DNA of 64,000 nucleotides from JBIOHP01 sp044449065 (GTDB taxonomy: Bacteria; Bacteroidota; Ignavibacteria; UBA10030; SZUA-254), in the NCBI GenBank assembly GCA_044449065.1, contig JBIOHP010000006.1:62001-126000 (forward strand). The letters are read 5' to 3'. Below are positions 54,632 through 64,000 of the stretch, one piece after another. The notes beneath the pieces are model-generated. The model did no database searches. It worked only from the letters and a program-made list of their open reading frames with translations, and was not told the origin of the DNA. Each line of letters starts with the position of its first letter. Position 1 is the stretch's first letter. A program made the position numbers and the translations under genes.

Positions 54632-56445
54632 CGAATCTGCTCCTCTATACTGGATATCAGATTGACCGTTTCCGAATAAATCTCATCCATCTTTTGGGAA
54701 TCCTGGGAGGGGGCAAACCGGGCAAAATCACACTGCTCAATCGTCGTTCCTAATTTTGATACCAGCTCTGCTGATATTCCCCGCTGCTGTAATTTTAATT
54801 GAATGTGTTCCAGCGTAAGCTCTGCCGCCGGAATTCCAAGCTTATCGGATGCATATCCCCAGAGCGCTTTGGAGATCGATGCATAAAAATCTTCTTTCTT
54901 CTGGGCGTGAAGAAATTTTTTCGATTCTTCCAACCTGCGCTGGGCAATTTTCCGTGCCTTGCGATTGCGAACAAGGCGGACATCGCCAAGAAATTTCTCC
55001 CGTCTTCTCATGTAAAAGACAAATCCGAAAAAGATAAAGAACGGGCTAATCGTCAATACATAAAATTCGGGAGAACCGGCTAACCGGCTGCCGCTTTTCC
55101 GGATTGAGCTGTTTCCGCTTTTGATAAAACGGATATCCTCGCCAAGCAATTTCACATCTTCTTTGCTGAGGCCGGATGACGCGGAAATAGCAAGGTCGTT
55201 TCCCCGCTCAACCTTGAGGGAATACTCCGGGCTTCGCAAGGTTACATATGAATGTTTATCGAGATCGAAAAAGGTAAATGGAAACGAAGCGATCGTTAAA
55301 TCACCCGGATGACGGGGAATCAACAGGTACTCGAACGTCCGGCTACCGCTGATTCTATTCCCCTCGTTCGAAAAATTATCGGAGACCTTCGGATCGTACC
55401 TCTCCAGATCGGGCGGGACGGTTATTGCCGGACTTTCAATCAGTTTCAGGTTGCCCTGTCCTGTAATTTTCACTTTCAACGTTACCGGATCGTTCGTTTT
55501 TGTTTCGCGCTTATCGAGCCATGCCTCCATAGAAAATTTTCCAACCGCGCCGTTAAACCCTTCCGGGACATTTGCAGAGGGAAGCGGGTTCACGGTGATT
55601 TTCACGGGCTGGCTGTGAGCGACATACTTATAATTCTGAACGTTGCCAAAGAATGGATCGTTGAAAAATTGATCGAAGATATCGTTCGATCTCCGCCGCG
55701 ATTGCATTTGGACGACACATTCCACGTCCATCGGATCGATTTGCAGTGTTCCGCTTCGCTGCGGAAAAAGCGCAACTTTTTTTAGTACCCCGACGCGATA
55801 TTGTTTCCCATTGATCGTTTCATTGGTCAGTTGTATTTCTTTGGGGACGCTCAGGTCTTCGCTCCAAAAACCGGTTAACGATGGGAGCTTGGTAACATTG
55901 TAATTTACCACGCTCACACGGGTATAGATTTTATATGTCACGGTGATCTGCTCTCCCTGGTAAATGTTCGTTTTATCAACGACAGCTTTCAAGTATAAGT
56001 TATCGCCGATCTGCTTTCCAATGTCGCTGTTGTCGGAATTGGGCGCGTTTTGCTTGGGTTTGGGGGCTCCTTTTGAAACGACGATCGAGATCGGCTGAGT
56101 CTGGTATCGTTTACCGCCGTAATCTATCGATGCAGAACCGATGGTAAATTTACCCTCGGTTTTTGCCTGCAGGATGTATGCATAGGAAATCGAGCTGGAT
56201 ATGGCGCCGTTGAGAATTTGCATATTCGTCGATTGATTGGGACCGGAGAGAGGATAAAAATCATTAAAGGAGGGAGGCCGAAAATTACTCCCTCCTTGCG
56301 ATCCTGTAAACGTAAATGTTAGCTGAAATTGATCTCCCACCGCTACATGGTCGTTATCTACAGACGCGGTGAACGATCCATTTTGCGCAAACGCTCCGGC
56401 GGAGAGAAAAATAACAAAGAGCAGATAATGCAATAAATGTTTCAT
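54628..56445 (-). CDS. batD: BatD (oxygen-tolerance) family protein
   Basis: The ATG at 56445 starts a clear signal peptide (MKHLLHYLLFVIFLSAGAFAQ); the open frame reaches 56457. The product (605 residues) has periplasmic beta domains (DNDHVAVGDQFQLTFTFTG; DKTNIYQGEQITVTYKIYT; DKRETKTNDPVTLKVKITG), one membrane segment near 465-485 and a cytoplasmic tail with LGIPAAELTLEHIQ. It fits BatD. It is translationally linked to batC and batE. Confidence 0.9.
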   Translation of the reverse strand: MKHLLHYLLFVIFLSAGAFAQNGSFTASVDNDHVAVGDQFQLTFTFTGSQGGSNFRPPSFNDFYPLSGPNQSTNMQILNGAISSSISYAYILQAKTEGKFTIGSASIDYGGKRYQTQPISIVVSKGAPKPKQNAPNSDNSDIGKQIGDNLYLKAVVDKTNIYQGEQITVTYKIYTRVSVVNYNVTKLPSLTGFWSEDLSVPKEIQLTNETINGKQYRVGVLKKVALFPQRSGTLQIDPMDVECVVQMQSRRRSNDIFDQFFNDPFFGNVQNYKYVAHSQPVKITVNPLPSANVPEGFNGAVGKFSMEAWLDKRETKTNDPVTLKVKITGQGNLKLIESPAITVPPDLERYDPKVSDNFSNEGNRISGSRTFEYLLIPRHPGDLTIASFPFTFFDLDKHSYVTLRSPEYSLKVERGNDLAISASSGLSKEDVKLLGEDIRFIKSGNSSIRKSGSRLAGSPEFYVLTISPFFIFFGFVFYMRRREKFLGDVRLVRNRKARKIAQRRLEESKKFLHAQKKEDFYASISKALWGYASDKLGIPAAELTLEHIQLKLQQRGISAELVSKLGTTIEQCDFARFAPSQDSQKMDEIYSETVNLISSIEEQIR

Positions 56446-56450
56446 GATTA

Positions 56451-57185
56451 TTACCAATCTTTCTCGACCTTAATACGGACGGGCACTTTCTTCCGCAATT
56501 TTTTCTGGGTATCCTTATCTTCGTTCTTGAGGGCTTCTAAGATCCGCTCGGCGTCCTGTTTCGAAATCTGCTGCTTCTTTTGCTGCGGCTGCTGTTGCTG
56601 CTGATCCTTCTTCTGTTGTTCTTTATCCTGTTGATCTTTCTGCTGTTGATCTTGTTTCTTCTGGTCCTGCTTCGGTTGATCCTGCTTTTGTTTGTCGTCC
56701 TGTTTTTGTTTGTCGTTCTTCTGGTTTTTGTCTTGTTTTTGCTGCTGCTGTTGTTGTTTCATGAGCTGGCGCGCATATTCATAATTATACTTTGTGTCTT
56801 CATCGGTCGGATTTAGCTTGAGGGCGTCTTTATACGCGTTTAAACTCTCTTCATATTTTTTACTCTTGAGGAGGGCATTGCCGTAATTGTGCAGCGCCAG
56901 AGCTTTAAGCCGCGGATCGTTTGTCTTATCGGCGGAATTGCTGTATTGCTGTGCTGCTTCATCGTACCGCTCCTGCTTATAAAGAGCATCCCCAAGATTG
57001 AAGACGCCTTCTTTTATTCCATTATTTTTCTCAAGCGCTTTCCTGAAATTTACCTCGGCGTCCACGTATTTCTTGTCGTTATACATCCGGTTCCCGTCAC
57101 GGACCAAGGAACGCTCAGATTGCGCATGGAGGCAAGAAGTTCCGGTAACGATTAACAATATCAGTAGAATAGCAGATATCTTCAT
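56451..57185 (-). CDS. batC: BatC-like TPR protein with a Gln/Lys/Asp tract
   Basis: The 244-residue protein has a signal peptide (MKISAILLILLIVTGTSCLHAQ), then three to four TPRs (residues 25-145) and a low-complexity tract rich in Q, K and D (about 148-210) before a short basic end. The tract is a feature of many BatC proteins. The start overlaps batB by 4 bases. The long plus-strand leucine frame opposite it is the antisense image of this tract. Confidence 0.88.
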   Translation of the reverse strand: MKISAILLILLIVTGTSCLHAQSERSLVRDGNRMYNDKKYVDAEVNFRKALEKNNGIKEGVFNLGDALYKQERYDEAAQQYSNSADKTNDPRLKALALHNYGNALLKSKKYEESLNAYKDALKLNPTDEDTKYNYEYARQLMKQQQQQQKQDKNQKNDKQKQDDKQKQDQPKQDQKKQDQQQKDQQDKEQQKKDQQQQQPQQKKQQISKQDAERILEALKNEDKDTQKKLRKKVPVRIKVEKDW

Positions 57186-58267
57186 AATGTAACTCCTTCC
57201 CGCTCAGATTCCATCCTGAAGGAAAATGGTTTCGTGGCAAGCGATTTCCATTTCGCAAGCAGCAGATTTTTCCTTTCTGAAATAAAAAATTCGATAACGA
57301 TCAACAACAACACGGGGAACAGAAAATATTGGAATCTGTCTTCGTACTCGGTGACAACTTTCGAGCCAAATTCCTTTTTTTCCATCGTGGAAATATCGTT
57401 AAAAATGCTTTTCAGTTCATTTTGCTGGCTTGTTCCCAAAACAAATTTTCCACCGCCGGCTTCCGCGATCTGCTGGAGCGCCGCCTGATCGAGCTTTGTC
57501 ACAACGGTATTGCCTTCGTTGTCTTTTTTAAATCCCACCTGAACATTATTCTGATAGATGGGAATCGGTGCGCCAAGAGGAGAACCCATGCCCACCGTGT
57601 GAACAATAATTCCTTCGGCGTTGGCGTCTTTGGCGGCGGCGATGGCGTCGTCCTCGTGGTTTTCTCCGTCGGTGACAACGATGATTGCCTGATGTTTTTT
57701 CTCCGTCTGAACGAATGATTTCATCGCCAGCCGTATTGCAGATCCTATCGCTGTCCCCGGAACCGGCACTGCATCGACGTCAATCGTCGATAATAATAAC
57801 CTCGCAGCGTCATAATCGGTGGTTAGAGGTAGCTGAAGATAACTGTCTCCGGCAAAGACAATCAATCCTATCCGATCATTCTGGAAATTATCCAGCATCT
57901 CGCTAATTTCTCTTTTTGCATTATCGAGCCGGGTGGGCTTTATATCTTCCGCCTTCATGCTTTCAGAAACATCAAGGCAGATAAAAACATCCACGCCCTC
58001 CCTTTTCACTTCTTCCAATTTGCTTCCGATCTGGGGATTTGCGATACCGAAGATCAGGAATCCAAACGCCACAAACAACAGGAAAAACTTGATGCTTCGT
58101 TTACGCTTACTGCGCGATGGCATCAGGAGTTGCAACAGTTCGATATTCCCAAACCTTTCCATGGCGCGTTTACGCATACGTCCGGAGAAATAAAATATCC
58201 CCAGAAGCACGGGCAAAAGTATCAGCAGGTACAAATATTCAGGATGTGCAAATTTGACTAAATTCAA
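57182..58267 (-). CDS. batB: BatB: membrane VWA-domain protein
   Basis: The 361-residue protein has two N-terminal membrane segments, a VWA domain with MIDAS (CLDVSESMKAEDIKPTRLDNAK, IVFAGDSYLQLPLTTDYDA, VVTDGENHEDDA) and a C-terminal membrane segment (about 317-333). Metal-ion site DxSxS is intact. It overlaps batA and batC by 4 bases each. Confidence 0.92.
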   Translation of the reverse strand: MNLVKFAHPEYLYLLILLPVLLGIFYFSGRMRKRAMERFGNIELLQLLMPSRSKRKRSIKFFLLFVAFGFLIFGIANPQIGSKLEEVKREGVDVFICLDVSESMKAEDIKPTRLDNAKREISEMLDNFQNDRIGLIVFAGDSYLQLPLTTDYDAARLLLSTIDVDAVPVPGTAIGSAIRLAMKSFVQTEKKHQAIIVVTDGENHEDDAIAAAKDANAEGIIVHTVGMGSPLGAPIPIYQNNVQVGFKKDNEGNTVVTKLDQAALQQIAEAGGGKFVLGTSQQNELKSIFNDISTMEKKEFGSKVVTEYEDRFQYFLFPVLLLIVIEFFISERKNLLLAKWKSLATKPFSFRMESEREGVTL

Positions 58268-59256
58268 GGATTTTTCCTAAACCATGTCTGTGATAAAAAC
58301 AATTCTACCAGTAAAAATAATCCGCCGAACATAGCCGCGGAGTAAAATTCTTCCTTGTACCGCCGGAATTGAGTCACTTCAATTTTTGTTTTTTCCAATT
58401 TATCGATTTCGTCATAAATAGTTTTAAGACTGCGATTATCCGTGGCGCGGAAATATTTACCTCCGGTCTGGTCGGCAATTTTTTTCAGAAGGGCTTCATC
58501 AATTTCCACCTGCATCTGCTGGTACTGCACGCCAAAGGGTGTTTGGACGGGGTAGGGAGCAAGCCCCTCTGTACCCACGCCAATTGTATAAACACGAATC
58601 CCGAACGTCTGAGCGATACCCGCCGCAGTCAACGGATCGATAAAGCCGCGATTATTTACTCCATCGGTCAACAGAATAATTACTTTGCTTTTCGCTTTGC
58701 TCGTTTTCAATCTGCTCACCGCCGTCGCCAACCCGTCGCCGATAGCGGTGCCGTCTTCAATCATTCCGGGTTTTATTTCTTTCAACAAATTTTTTACAAC
58801 AACATGATCGATCGTCAGAGGGCTTTGGGTAAATGCGACTCCTGAAAATACCACAAGACCAATTCTGTCGTTTTCGCGACTATCGATAAAATCCGCGGCG
58901 ACTTTCTTTGCCGCTTCAACGCGATTCGGTTGAAAATCTTCGGCGAGCATGCTGCCGGAAATATCGGTGGCTAAAACAATATCAATACCTTCGGTGGAAA
59001 CATTTTCTCCACCGGAAGTCGATTGCGGTCGCGCGAGGGCAACCGTTATCAAGGCAACTCCGATTATCCGTAGAATAAAAAGTATGTGTCTCAATCGCTG
59101 CCGCCACGATCTGCCTGCATACCGAAACACGGTTACGGTGGGAACCTGGAGCTCCACGTATTGGCTGCGATATTTTTTCCAGTACCAATAAATCATCGCC
59201 GGAATAGCGAGGAGGAAAAAGAAATATTCGGGATTAGCGAACTTCACACCCATCAT
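58264..59256 (-). CDS. batA: BatA: membrane VWA-domain protein
   Basis: The 330-residue protein has membrane segments at about 10-25 and 55-75, the VWA domain with DISGSMLAEDFQPNRVEAAK and LTDGVNNRGF, and a C-terminal membrane segment (AAMFGGLFLLVELFL). It pairs with BatB. The MIDAS motif is complete. Confidence 0.92.
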   Translation of the reverse strand: MMGVKFANPEYFFFLLAIPAMIYWYWKKYRSQYVELQVPTVTVFRYAGRSWRQRLRHILFILRIIGVALITVALARPQSTSGGENVSTEGIDIVLATDISGSMLAEDFQPNRVEAAKKVAADFIDSRENDRIGLVVFSGVAFTQSPLTIDHVVVKNLLKEIKPGMIEDGTAIGDGLATAVSRLKTSKAKSKVIILLTDGVNNRGFIDPLTAAGIAQTFGIRVYTIGVGTEGLAPYPVQTPFGVQYQQMQVEIDEALLKKIADQTGGKYFRATDNRSLKTIYDEIDKLEKTKIEVTQFRRYKEEFYSAAMFGGLFLLVELFLSQTWFRKNP

Positions 59257-60224
59257 GCCTTCACCTCGGTCAATGCAGTTTCAGCTACTATGGGTTGCTG
59301 CGCGGTTTTTCGCCACGTCCCCTCGACGAAGTTGAATGCTAATTTCATGCTTTCTTCATTTTCCTGCGGTCCGGGTTGGAATTTGGCAAATTTCGCAAAA
59401 TCAGCCCTCACAAGAATATCCTTTAAAGCATTTTTCATCTCTTTGGATAAGCCACTCGAGTCCAGCGATGCCATCACTTCATCCGTCGTCATTTCCATCG
59501 CCATCACGCCAAAGCGTCCCTCGATATACACGCGGAGAATATCGGTCAGCCGGGTGTGATATTCCTTGATCATCCCGCGCTGCCAGATATGCTCGGATTC
59601 GATTGAACGGAGTTCGTTCAGCGCTAATTCGTGCGGGGGCTTTCGGGGAGCTTCGGGAATAATTTTTTCTCCCCGTTGTTTCTTTTTCCAGATATAATAC
59701 GCCAGCCAGGAAAGTCCGCCGATGACAATTATTCCGACGATGTACGGCAGCAATTCCGCAAGGGTGATAGAAAGACCCAGCGGTGGTTTAATGTCTTTAA
59801 TATCTTTAGACGTATCAACGGCAACCGTATGAACGAAGATGGGGATGGGAGATGTTTCCACCACTTTCTTCGCAGTATCACCTTGGGATGAATATTGAAA
59901 CGGCAGCGGAGGCACAATTACGGTTCCGGAATCGAACGATGTGATTGTCAGCGTCGTTGATTCAATGAGATCATCGCCGGATTTTTCTGTATGGATGGTA
60001 TCCCTCGAAAGAACATCGATTCCCTGGAGTGAATCCGCTATCGAGGGCCAGTGCACGGATATACCTGCCGGATGTTTAACCTCGAGATGAAGCTTGAGCC
60101 AATCGCCGATTTGAATATTGTTTGAATCGACCCGCGCATTTGCCTCAATATTCTGGGCTTGGAGTTGAATGGTTCCACAAATGAGGACACATAGAAGTGT
60201 CAGGACATTTTTGGAACGCATCAT
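59253..60224 (-). CDS. BatD-like/DUF4381-type protein of the Bat operon
   Basis: The likely start is the ATG at 60224 (MMRSKNVLTLLCVLICGTIQLQAQ), giving 323 residues; the longer frame reaches 60254. It has a periplasmic beta domain (ANARVDSNNIQIGDWLKLHLEVKH), one membrane segment near 165-185, and a helical tail (REYH-like IKEYHTRLTDILRVYIEGRFG). Such proteins occur between DUF58 and BatA. The function is unknown; it probably helps build the Bat complex. Confidence 0.75.
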   Translation of the reverse strand: MMRSKNVLTLLCVLICGTIQLQAQNIEANARVDSNNIQIGDWLKLHLEVKHPAGISVHWPSIADSLQGIDVLSRDTIHTEKSGDDLIESTTLTITSFDSGTVIVPPLPFQYSSQGDTAKKVVETSPIPIFVHTVAVDTSKDIKDIKPPLGLSITLAELLPYIVGIIVIGGLSWLAYYIWKKKQRGEKIIPEAPRKPPHELALNELRSIESEHIWQRGMIKEYHTRLTDILRVYIEGRFGVMAMEMTTDEVMASLDSSGLSKEMKNALKDILVRADFAKFAKFQPGPQENEESMKLAFNFVEGTWRKTAQQPIVAETALTEVKA

Positions 60225-60247
60225 TGTTTGAGCGATTATCTCCGTTC

Positions 60248-61123
60248 CTACCATCTCTTCTCCCTCAATCGAAAGAAGGCAACCAGCGGCTGAACATACG
60301 GCTGATCGATTTGAATATCAATAAAATCGACCCCACTCCGTTGAAAAAGTTTTTTCCGCGAATCTTTCTTTTCATTCCACCATTTCGAGTAACCGCTGCG
60401 AACGAAAGCATCATTGGAATCGACCCATAGCGGTTCTCCGGTTTCGGAGTCCACAACGCGGAAAAGACCTCCCGGCGGCAATACAGTTTCTCGAGGATCG
60501 TAGAGATGTACGCCGACCAGGTCATGTTTCTTGGCGGCAATTTTGAGCGCGTCATCATAATTCTCTCCCAAAAAATCGGAGATGAGAAAGCAAATGCTAC
60601 GCTTCTTAATAACGCTCGTGAGATAGCGGAGTCCTTCGGCGATATTCGTTCCTCGATGCGAAGGTTTGAAATCAATCAATTCACGGACGATCCGCAGGAT
60701 GTGTGTTGTTCCCTTCTTCGGCGGGATGAATTTTTCGATAATATCGCTGAAAAAAATAACACCGACTTTGTCGTTATTTTTAATGGCAGAAAACGCAAGC
60801 ACGGCGCACAACTCCGCGGCGATGTCTTTTTTCATCTGATGGACAGTCCCGAATTCTCCCGATCCGCTTACATCCACCAGCAGCATCACGGTTAATTCCC
60901 GTTCCTCTTCAAATATCTTGATGTAGGGATGGTTGAACCGCGCCGATACATTCCAATCGATAAGTCGAATATCGTCACCGAATTGATATTCACGCACTTC
61001 GCTGAATGTCATGCCTCTTCCTTTGAACACGCTATGGTATTCGCCGGAGAAGATATGATTGACAAGACCCTTGGTGCGAATTTCTATCGCACGGACTTTT
61101 TTTAACAGTTCGGTAGTATCCAC
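60248..61123 (-). CDS. DUF58 domain-containing protein
   Basis: The 291-residue protein has the DUF58 motif FSEVREYQFGDDIRLIDWNVSARFNHPYIK followed by the VWA-like MLLVDVSGSGEFG. It has no membrane segment. DUF58 proteins work with MoxR ATPases; the moxR gene precedes it by 37 bases. It is the second gene of the operon. Confidence 0.94.
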   Translation of the reverse strand: MDTTELLKKVRAIEIRTKGLVNHIFSGEYHSVFKGRGMTFSEVREYQFGDDIRLIDWNVSARFNHPYIKIFEEERELTVMLLVDVSGSGEFGTVHQMKKDIAAELCAVLAFSAIKNNDKVGVIFFSDIIEKFIPPKKGTTHILRIVRELIDFKPSHRGTNIAEGLRYLTSVIKKRSICFLISDFLGENYDDALKIAAKKHDLVGVHLYDPRETVLPPGGLFRVVDSETGEPLWVDSNDAFVRSGYSKWWNEKKDSRKKLFQRSGVDFIDIQIDQPYVQPLVAFFRLREKRW

Positions 61124-61160
61124 GGATTAATTAGTTATTGATCGAAGCATGGATAAAATT

Positions 61161-62144
61161 TTAGGGCACCTCAATGGCATTTAAAATCTCATCAATGATT
61201 TCCTCGGAAGTCACGTTTTCCGCTTCCGCCTCATAGGTAACGGTGATGCGATGACGGAGAACATCATGGCACACGGCGCGTATATCTTCGGGTATCACGT
61301 ACCCCCGACGTTTCACGAACGCAAATGCTTTCGCCGCAAGGGCAAGGTTAATACTGGCGCGCGGTGAACCGCCATAGCTAATGAGGTTTGTCAATTTATC
61401 GAGTTTGAAGTCCTTTGGTTTACGCGTCGCAAAAACGATATCGAGAATGTACCGCTCGATCTTCTCATCCATGTAAACTTCCGAGACAACTGAACGTGCC
61501 TTTAAAATATCTGCGGTGGAAACAACCGCTTTCACATCTCCATTCAAACCGGCAACATTTTGTCGCATGATCAACTGCTCTTCGTCCCTGGTGGGGTAGG
61601 TGATATTTACTTTCAGCATGAAGCGGTCGACCTGGGCTTCCGGTAATGGATATGTTCCTTCCTGTTCAATCGGATTTTGTGTGGCGAGGACAAGGAACGG
61701 TTCATCCAATTTAAATGTGCCCTCGCCTATGGTCACCTGCCGCTCCTGCATTGCCTCAAGTAAAGCGCTTTGTACTTTTGCCGGAGCCCTGTTGATTTCA
61801 TCCGCTAAAATAAAATTAGCAAAGATGGGACCCTTCCGCACTGTAAATTCGCTGTTCTTCTGATTAAAGATCATCGTACCGATGACGTCAGCGGGGAGAA
61901 GGTCGGGTGTAAACTGGATTCTCTGAAATTTCGCCTGGATGGCGCTGGCAAGAGTTTTGATCGATAATGTCTTTGCCAGACCGGGCACGCCCTCAAGCAA
62001 AATATGTCCGTTCGATAGCAGCCCGATCATCAGACGTTCCACCATATATTTTTGTCCGACAATGACCTTGCCGATCTCCATCTGGAGTAAATCAATAAAT
62101 GCGCTTTCGCGCTGAATACGTTCATTAAGTGCTTTTATATCCAT
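61161..62144 (-). CDS. moxR: MoxR family AAA+ ATPase
   Basis: The 327-residue protein has Walker A GVPGLAKTLS, Walker B ILADEINRAP, the arginine-finger region and NPIEQEGTYPLPEAQVDRFMLK, the MoxR signature. It acts as a chaperone-type ATPase that activates the VWA proteins encoded downstream. It is the first gene of the Bat operon, with its promoter in 62145-62430. Confidence 0.95.
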   Translation of the reverse strand: MDIKALNERIQRESAFIDLLQMEIGKVIVGQKYMVERLMIGLLSNGHILLEGVPGLAKTLSIKTLASAIQAKFQRIQFTPDLLPADVIGTMIFNQKNSEFTVRKGPIFANFILADEINRAPAKVQSALLEAMQERQVTIGEGTFKLDEPFLVLATQNPIEQEGTYPLPEAQVDRFMLKVNITYPTRDEEQLIMRQNVAGLNGDVKAVVSTADILKARSVVSEVYMDEKIERYILDIVFATRKPKDFKLDKLTNLISYGGSPRASINLALAAKAFAFVKRRGYVIPEDIRAVCHDVLRHRITVTYEAEAENVTSEEIIDEILNAIEVP

Positions 62145-62508
62145 TCTATTTCGATCCTTAATAAATGATATAGTGACGAATTAAAACGCGGGCTTGATAT
62201 AACCTTTGTCCAACTCTGTATACAATTCTACGATAATTCAACCGATTGGTTTAGAACATTCCGTTCGATAACTATTTGCCCCATGGAAACAATTTTTTGA
62301 ATAAAACCATGTTAAATTTAGCAAATTTAAGCAAAAAATCAAAGTTTTCACCTCAAAATCCATGTTAACCCAACAATCAAAATAGGGGTAAATTATGAAA
62401 ATTTCTTGACTCCCAGGTTAAATCTTATTAATGAAAGATACTCCTTTTTTGAATTTCGATGCGTATATTATTACTGTAAGATTTATCCAGATCAAAATTT
62501 GTTGGGTC
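62145..62508. other. Divergent noncoding stretch, moxR to sorting-domain gene
   Basis: These 364 bases lie between divergent genes and are AT-rich. I could not place a convincing promoter. A TTGACT at 62405-62410 has no good -10 at standard spacing. No gene or repeat is supported. Confidence 0.6.
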
Positions 62509-63357
62509 ATGAAATCTCTCTTGTTCGTAATGTTGCTTTGTTGCTCGTCAATGGGATATACCCAGGGTACATACCCGCGTGGGGTTGGCAATCGGTGGGA
62601 GTATGGCGCTTTCACAGGATCGGGCAAGTTGGCATTCGAATATTCCACTGAAATAACCGGAGATACCATCATGTCTGATGGCGCACAGTACGCTGTCCTG
62701 CAGTCTTCGAATGCCGGAGATACGTACCTCCGGCAGGCAGGATATCATGTATATGAATATATTTCTCCCGGCACAGAGTTGATGATCTGCAACTTCGATT
62801 TATCCTATCGCTGGGGAGATACCGTTAATATTCAATACCTGCCAAACGATACCCTCATCACCACGGTTAATAATCATCGTGGAGTCGTTTTCGGCAGGTA
62901 TGGATGGATCTGGAGCTTCCAGACCTATTCGCCGCGAACAAAATATTATCGTACAATAACAGTCGCTGATTCCATCGGGTGTATTCAGATTGATGAAAGC
63001 GGTCAGCCCACATTCTATCTCAACAGCGCCGTTATAAATGGCAAGAGATACGGGACACCTCTCACCGGCGTTAAGAATTCTTTCCGGCTGCCGCAAACTT
63101 TTACATTGTTCCAAAATTATCCCAACCCGTTCAATCCGGCTACGATGATTCAGTATGATCTTTCGGAGCGGAATTTTGTGAATCTAACTATATGGAATAT
63201 TCTGGGAGAGAAAATACAAACTCTTGTGAACGCGGAAACGAATCCCGGAGATTATACGGTTGCATTTGACGCAAGCCGGTTTCCGAGCGGGACGTACCTC
63301 TATACTTTGAGAGTTGGAGATTTAATAAATCAAAAAAAAATGCTCCTAATTCGATAG
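62509..63357 (+). CDS. Secreted protein with C-terminal Por/T9SS-type sorting domain
   Basis: I start at the ATG at 62509 (MKSLLFVMLLCCSSMGYTQG), a signal peptide; the frame is open to 62431. The 282-residue product has a 180-residue N-terminal domain of unknown function and an FlgD-like sorting domain: FTLFQNYPNPFNPATMIQY, VNLTIWNILGEKIQTLVN and GTYLYTLRVGD. This domain directs secretion through the type IX or a related system in FCB bacteria. No other sorting-domain protein is in the window. Confidence 0.88.
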   Translation: MKSLLFVMLLCCSSMGYTQGTYPRGVGNRWEYGAFTGSGKLAFEYSTEITGDTIMSDGAQYAVLQSSNAGDTYLRQAGYHVYEYISPGTELMICNFDLSYRWGDTVNIQYLPNDTLITTVNNHRGVVFGRYGWIWSFQTYSPRTKYYRTITVADSIGCIQIDESGQPTFYLNSAVINGKRYGTPLTGVKNSFRLPQTFTLFQNYPNPFNPATMIQYDLSERNFVNLTIWNILGEKIQTLVNAETNPGDYTVAFDASRFPSGTYLYTLRVGDLINQKKMLLIR

Positions 63358-63374
63358 AACCTTCGCCTCTAAAA

Positions 63375-63496
63375 GGGTGTTCAGAAACCCAATCCGAGTC
63401 ACCCTGAAGTTGGTTCAGGGTCTGAATCTGATTAGATTCCGATCCCGATTTCATCGGGACGGAATGACTCATTCCTTTTTGATACTTTCTCAACCC
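63375..63496. repeat. Intergenic hairpin repeat, related to the 4048 element
   Basis: GGGTGTTCAGAAACCC (63375-63390), GAGTCACCCTGAA... and further ...GGAATGACTC (63461-63470) are arranged like the element at 4048, with inner CCCGATTTCATCGGG. The inner part echoes its GTCATCCTGAAC motif. The arms are degenerate. It lies between convergent genes. Confidence 0.4.
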
Positions 63497-63527
63497 GCTG
63501 CAAAATCGTCTATCGATCATCGTTGTG

Positions 63528-64000
63528 TTACATTTTTTCCGGGGCGGTTATTCCAAGAATTGCAAAACCGTTGGCAAGAACGGTTTTGGTTGCGTTGCAG
63601 AGAGCAAGGCGCGCGGCGGTCAGGCGCTGATCTTCGGTAACAACGCGGCAGTTATGGTAAAATTTATGAAATGATCCTGCGACTTCGTGCAAGTATTCCG
63701 CAAGACGGTGCGGCTCATATGTTGCAGCGCATGATTCAATTGTATCGGGAAAATCGGTAAGCATTTTCATCAAATCGATTTCGTCTTTCTCAACAAGCAA
63801 TTGAATATCGGATTGTTTCGAGAGATCAATTCCCTGGCTTTCCGCAAAACGAATAATGCTTGCGATCCGCGCATGAGCATACTGCAAATACAGCACGGGA
63901 TTTTCTTCCGATTGTTCTTTCGCCAATTTCAGATCGAAATTCAAATGGCTGCCGACCCCGCGCATAAGAAAAAAATAGCGAACCACATCCGCTCCAACTT
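63528..64000 (-). CDS. argS: Arginyl-tRNA synthetase (3' end only)
   Basis: The open frame enters from the right edge as VGADVVRYFFLMRGVGSHLNFDL and continues through the helical anticodon-binding (DALR) domain to PEKM, stop. The motifs QYAHARIAS and SFHKFYHNCRVV are typical of ArgS. The catalytic domain lies outside the window. It charges tRNA-Arg. Confidence 0.94.
   Translation of the reverse strand, partial: VGADVVRYFFLMRGVGSHLNFDLKLAKEQSEENPVLYLQYAHARIASIIRFAESQGIDLSKQSDIQLLVEKDEIDLMKMLTDFPDTIESCAATYEPHRLAEYLHEVAGSFHKFYHNCRVVTEDQRLTAARLALCNATKTVLANGFAILGITAPEKM

Noticed and set aside
56580..56816. Plus-strand leucine-rich open frame resembling a membrane protein
   Set aside because: It is the antisense image of the Gln/Lys tract of batC; poly-Gln codons read backwards give Leu.
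1..64000. CRISPR arrays, tRNA and rRNA genes
   Set aside because: No regularly spaced direct repeats, no cloverleaf T-loop motif in an intergenic region and no rRNA-like sequence were seen.

Overview
The window is about 64 kb of a bacterial chromosome from the Bacteroidota/Chlorobiota (FCB) side of the tree. The clearest signs are a secreted protein ending in a 'NYPNPFNP' Por/T9SS-type sorting domain (62509-63357), a full Bat/MoxR operon, paired M16 peptidases, and many DUF4097, TM2, DUF2752 and DUF1385 proteins. The style is close to Ignavibacteria, Kryptonia and related free-living lineages; I cannot name a genus. No rRNA, tRNA, CRISPR array, phage module or complete insertion sequence was recognised. 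Coding density is high and most genes lie on the minus strand in long runs with 1-11 base overlaps.

Layout. 1-6.6 kb: a GT-C-like membrane protein with TPRs, a CtpA-type S41 protease, thymidylate kinase, and an ECF sigma factor followed by a membrane-anchored 'toast-rack' protein. 6.7-14.3 kb: a minus-strand run rlmN > M1 aminopeptidase with HEAT repeats > adk > GDPD > TPR/CHAT lipoprotein. 14.3-18.2 kb: an accessory pocket with an ORF6N pseudogene, a DUF167 gene, a 540-residue orphan gene that looks AT-rich, and several hairpin repeats. 18.2-24.2 kb: the M16 peptidase pair, a DUF4097 protein with a strict 18-residue repeat, mobA, and a marR gene with its own palindrome.

24.2-32 kb: the arginine block argC-argJ-argB-argR-argG-argH, with divergent argD. 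Two ArgR-type palindromes sit exactly on a sigma70-like promoter in front of argC. argF is not in the window. 32-39.5 kb: a TM2/DUF2752 pair, tadA, then prfA, DUF1385, a flippase, nadC, a 55-residue Trm112-like zinc ribbon, a thioesterase and accA. 39.5-53.6 kb: a Wzx/Wzy-type exopolysaccharide or O-antigen locus read rfbB > SLBB export protein > Wzz > Wzx > GT2 > Wzy-like > GT4 > GT4 > WcaJ-like initiator > DPM synthase > a GT2 fused to a degenerate sugar-1-phosphate transferase. 53.9-62.1 kb: the Bat operon moxR > DUF58 > BatD-like > batA > batB > batC > batD > batE. 62.5-64 kb: the sorting-domain protein and the 3' end of argS.

The points most worth following are the 540-residue orphan, the 18-residue TMGG repeat, the GT2/degenerate transferase fusion, the CHAT domain that lost its catalytic pair, the tandem ArgR sites on the argC promoter, and a 129-bp element with perfect 18-bp terminal inverted repeats. 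I found no clear multi-gene system that is obviously undescribed.
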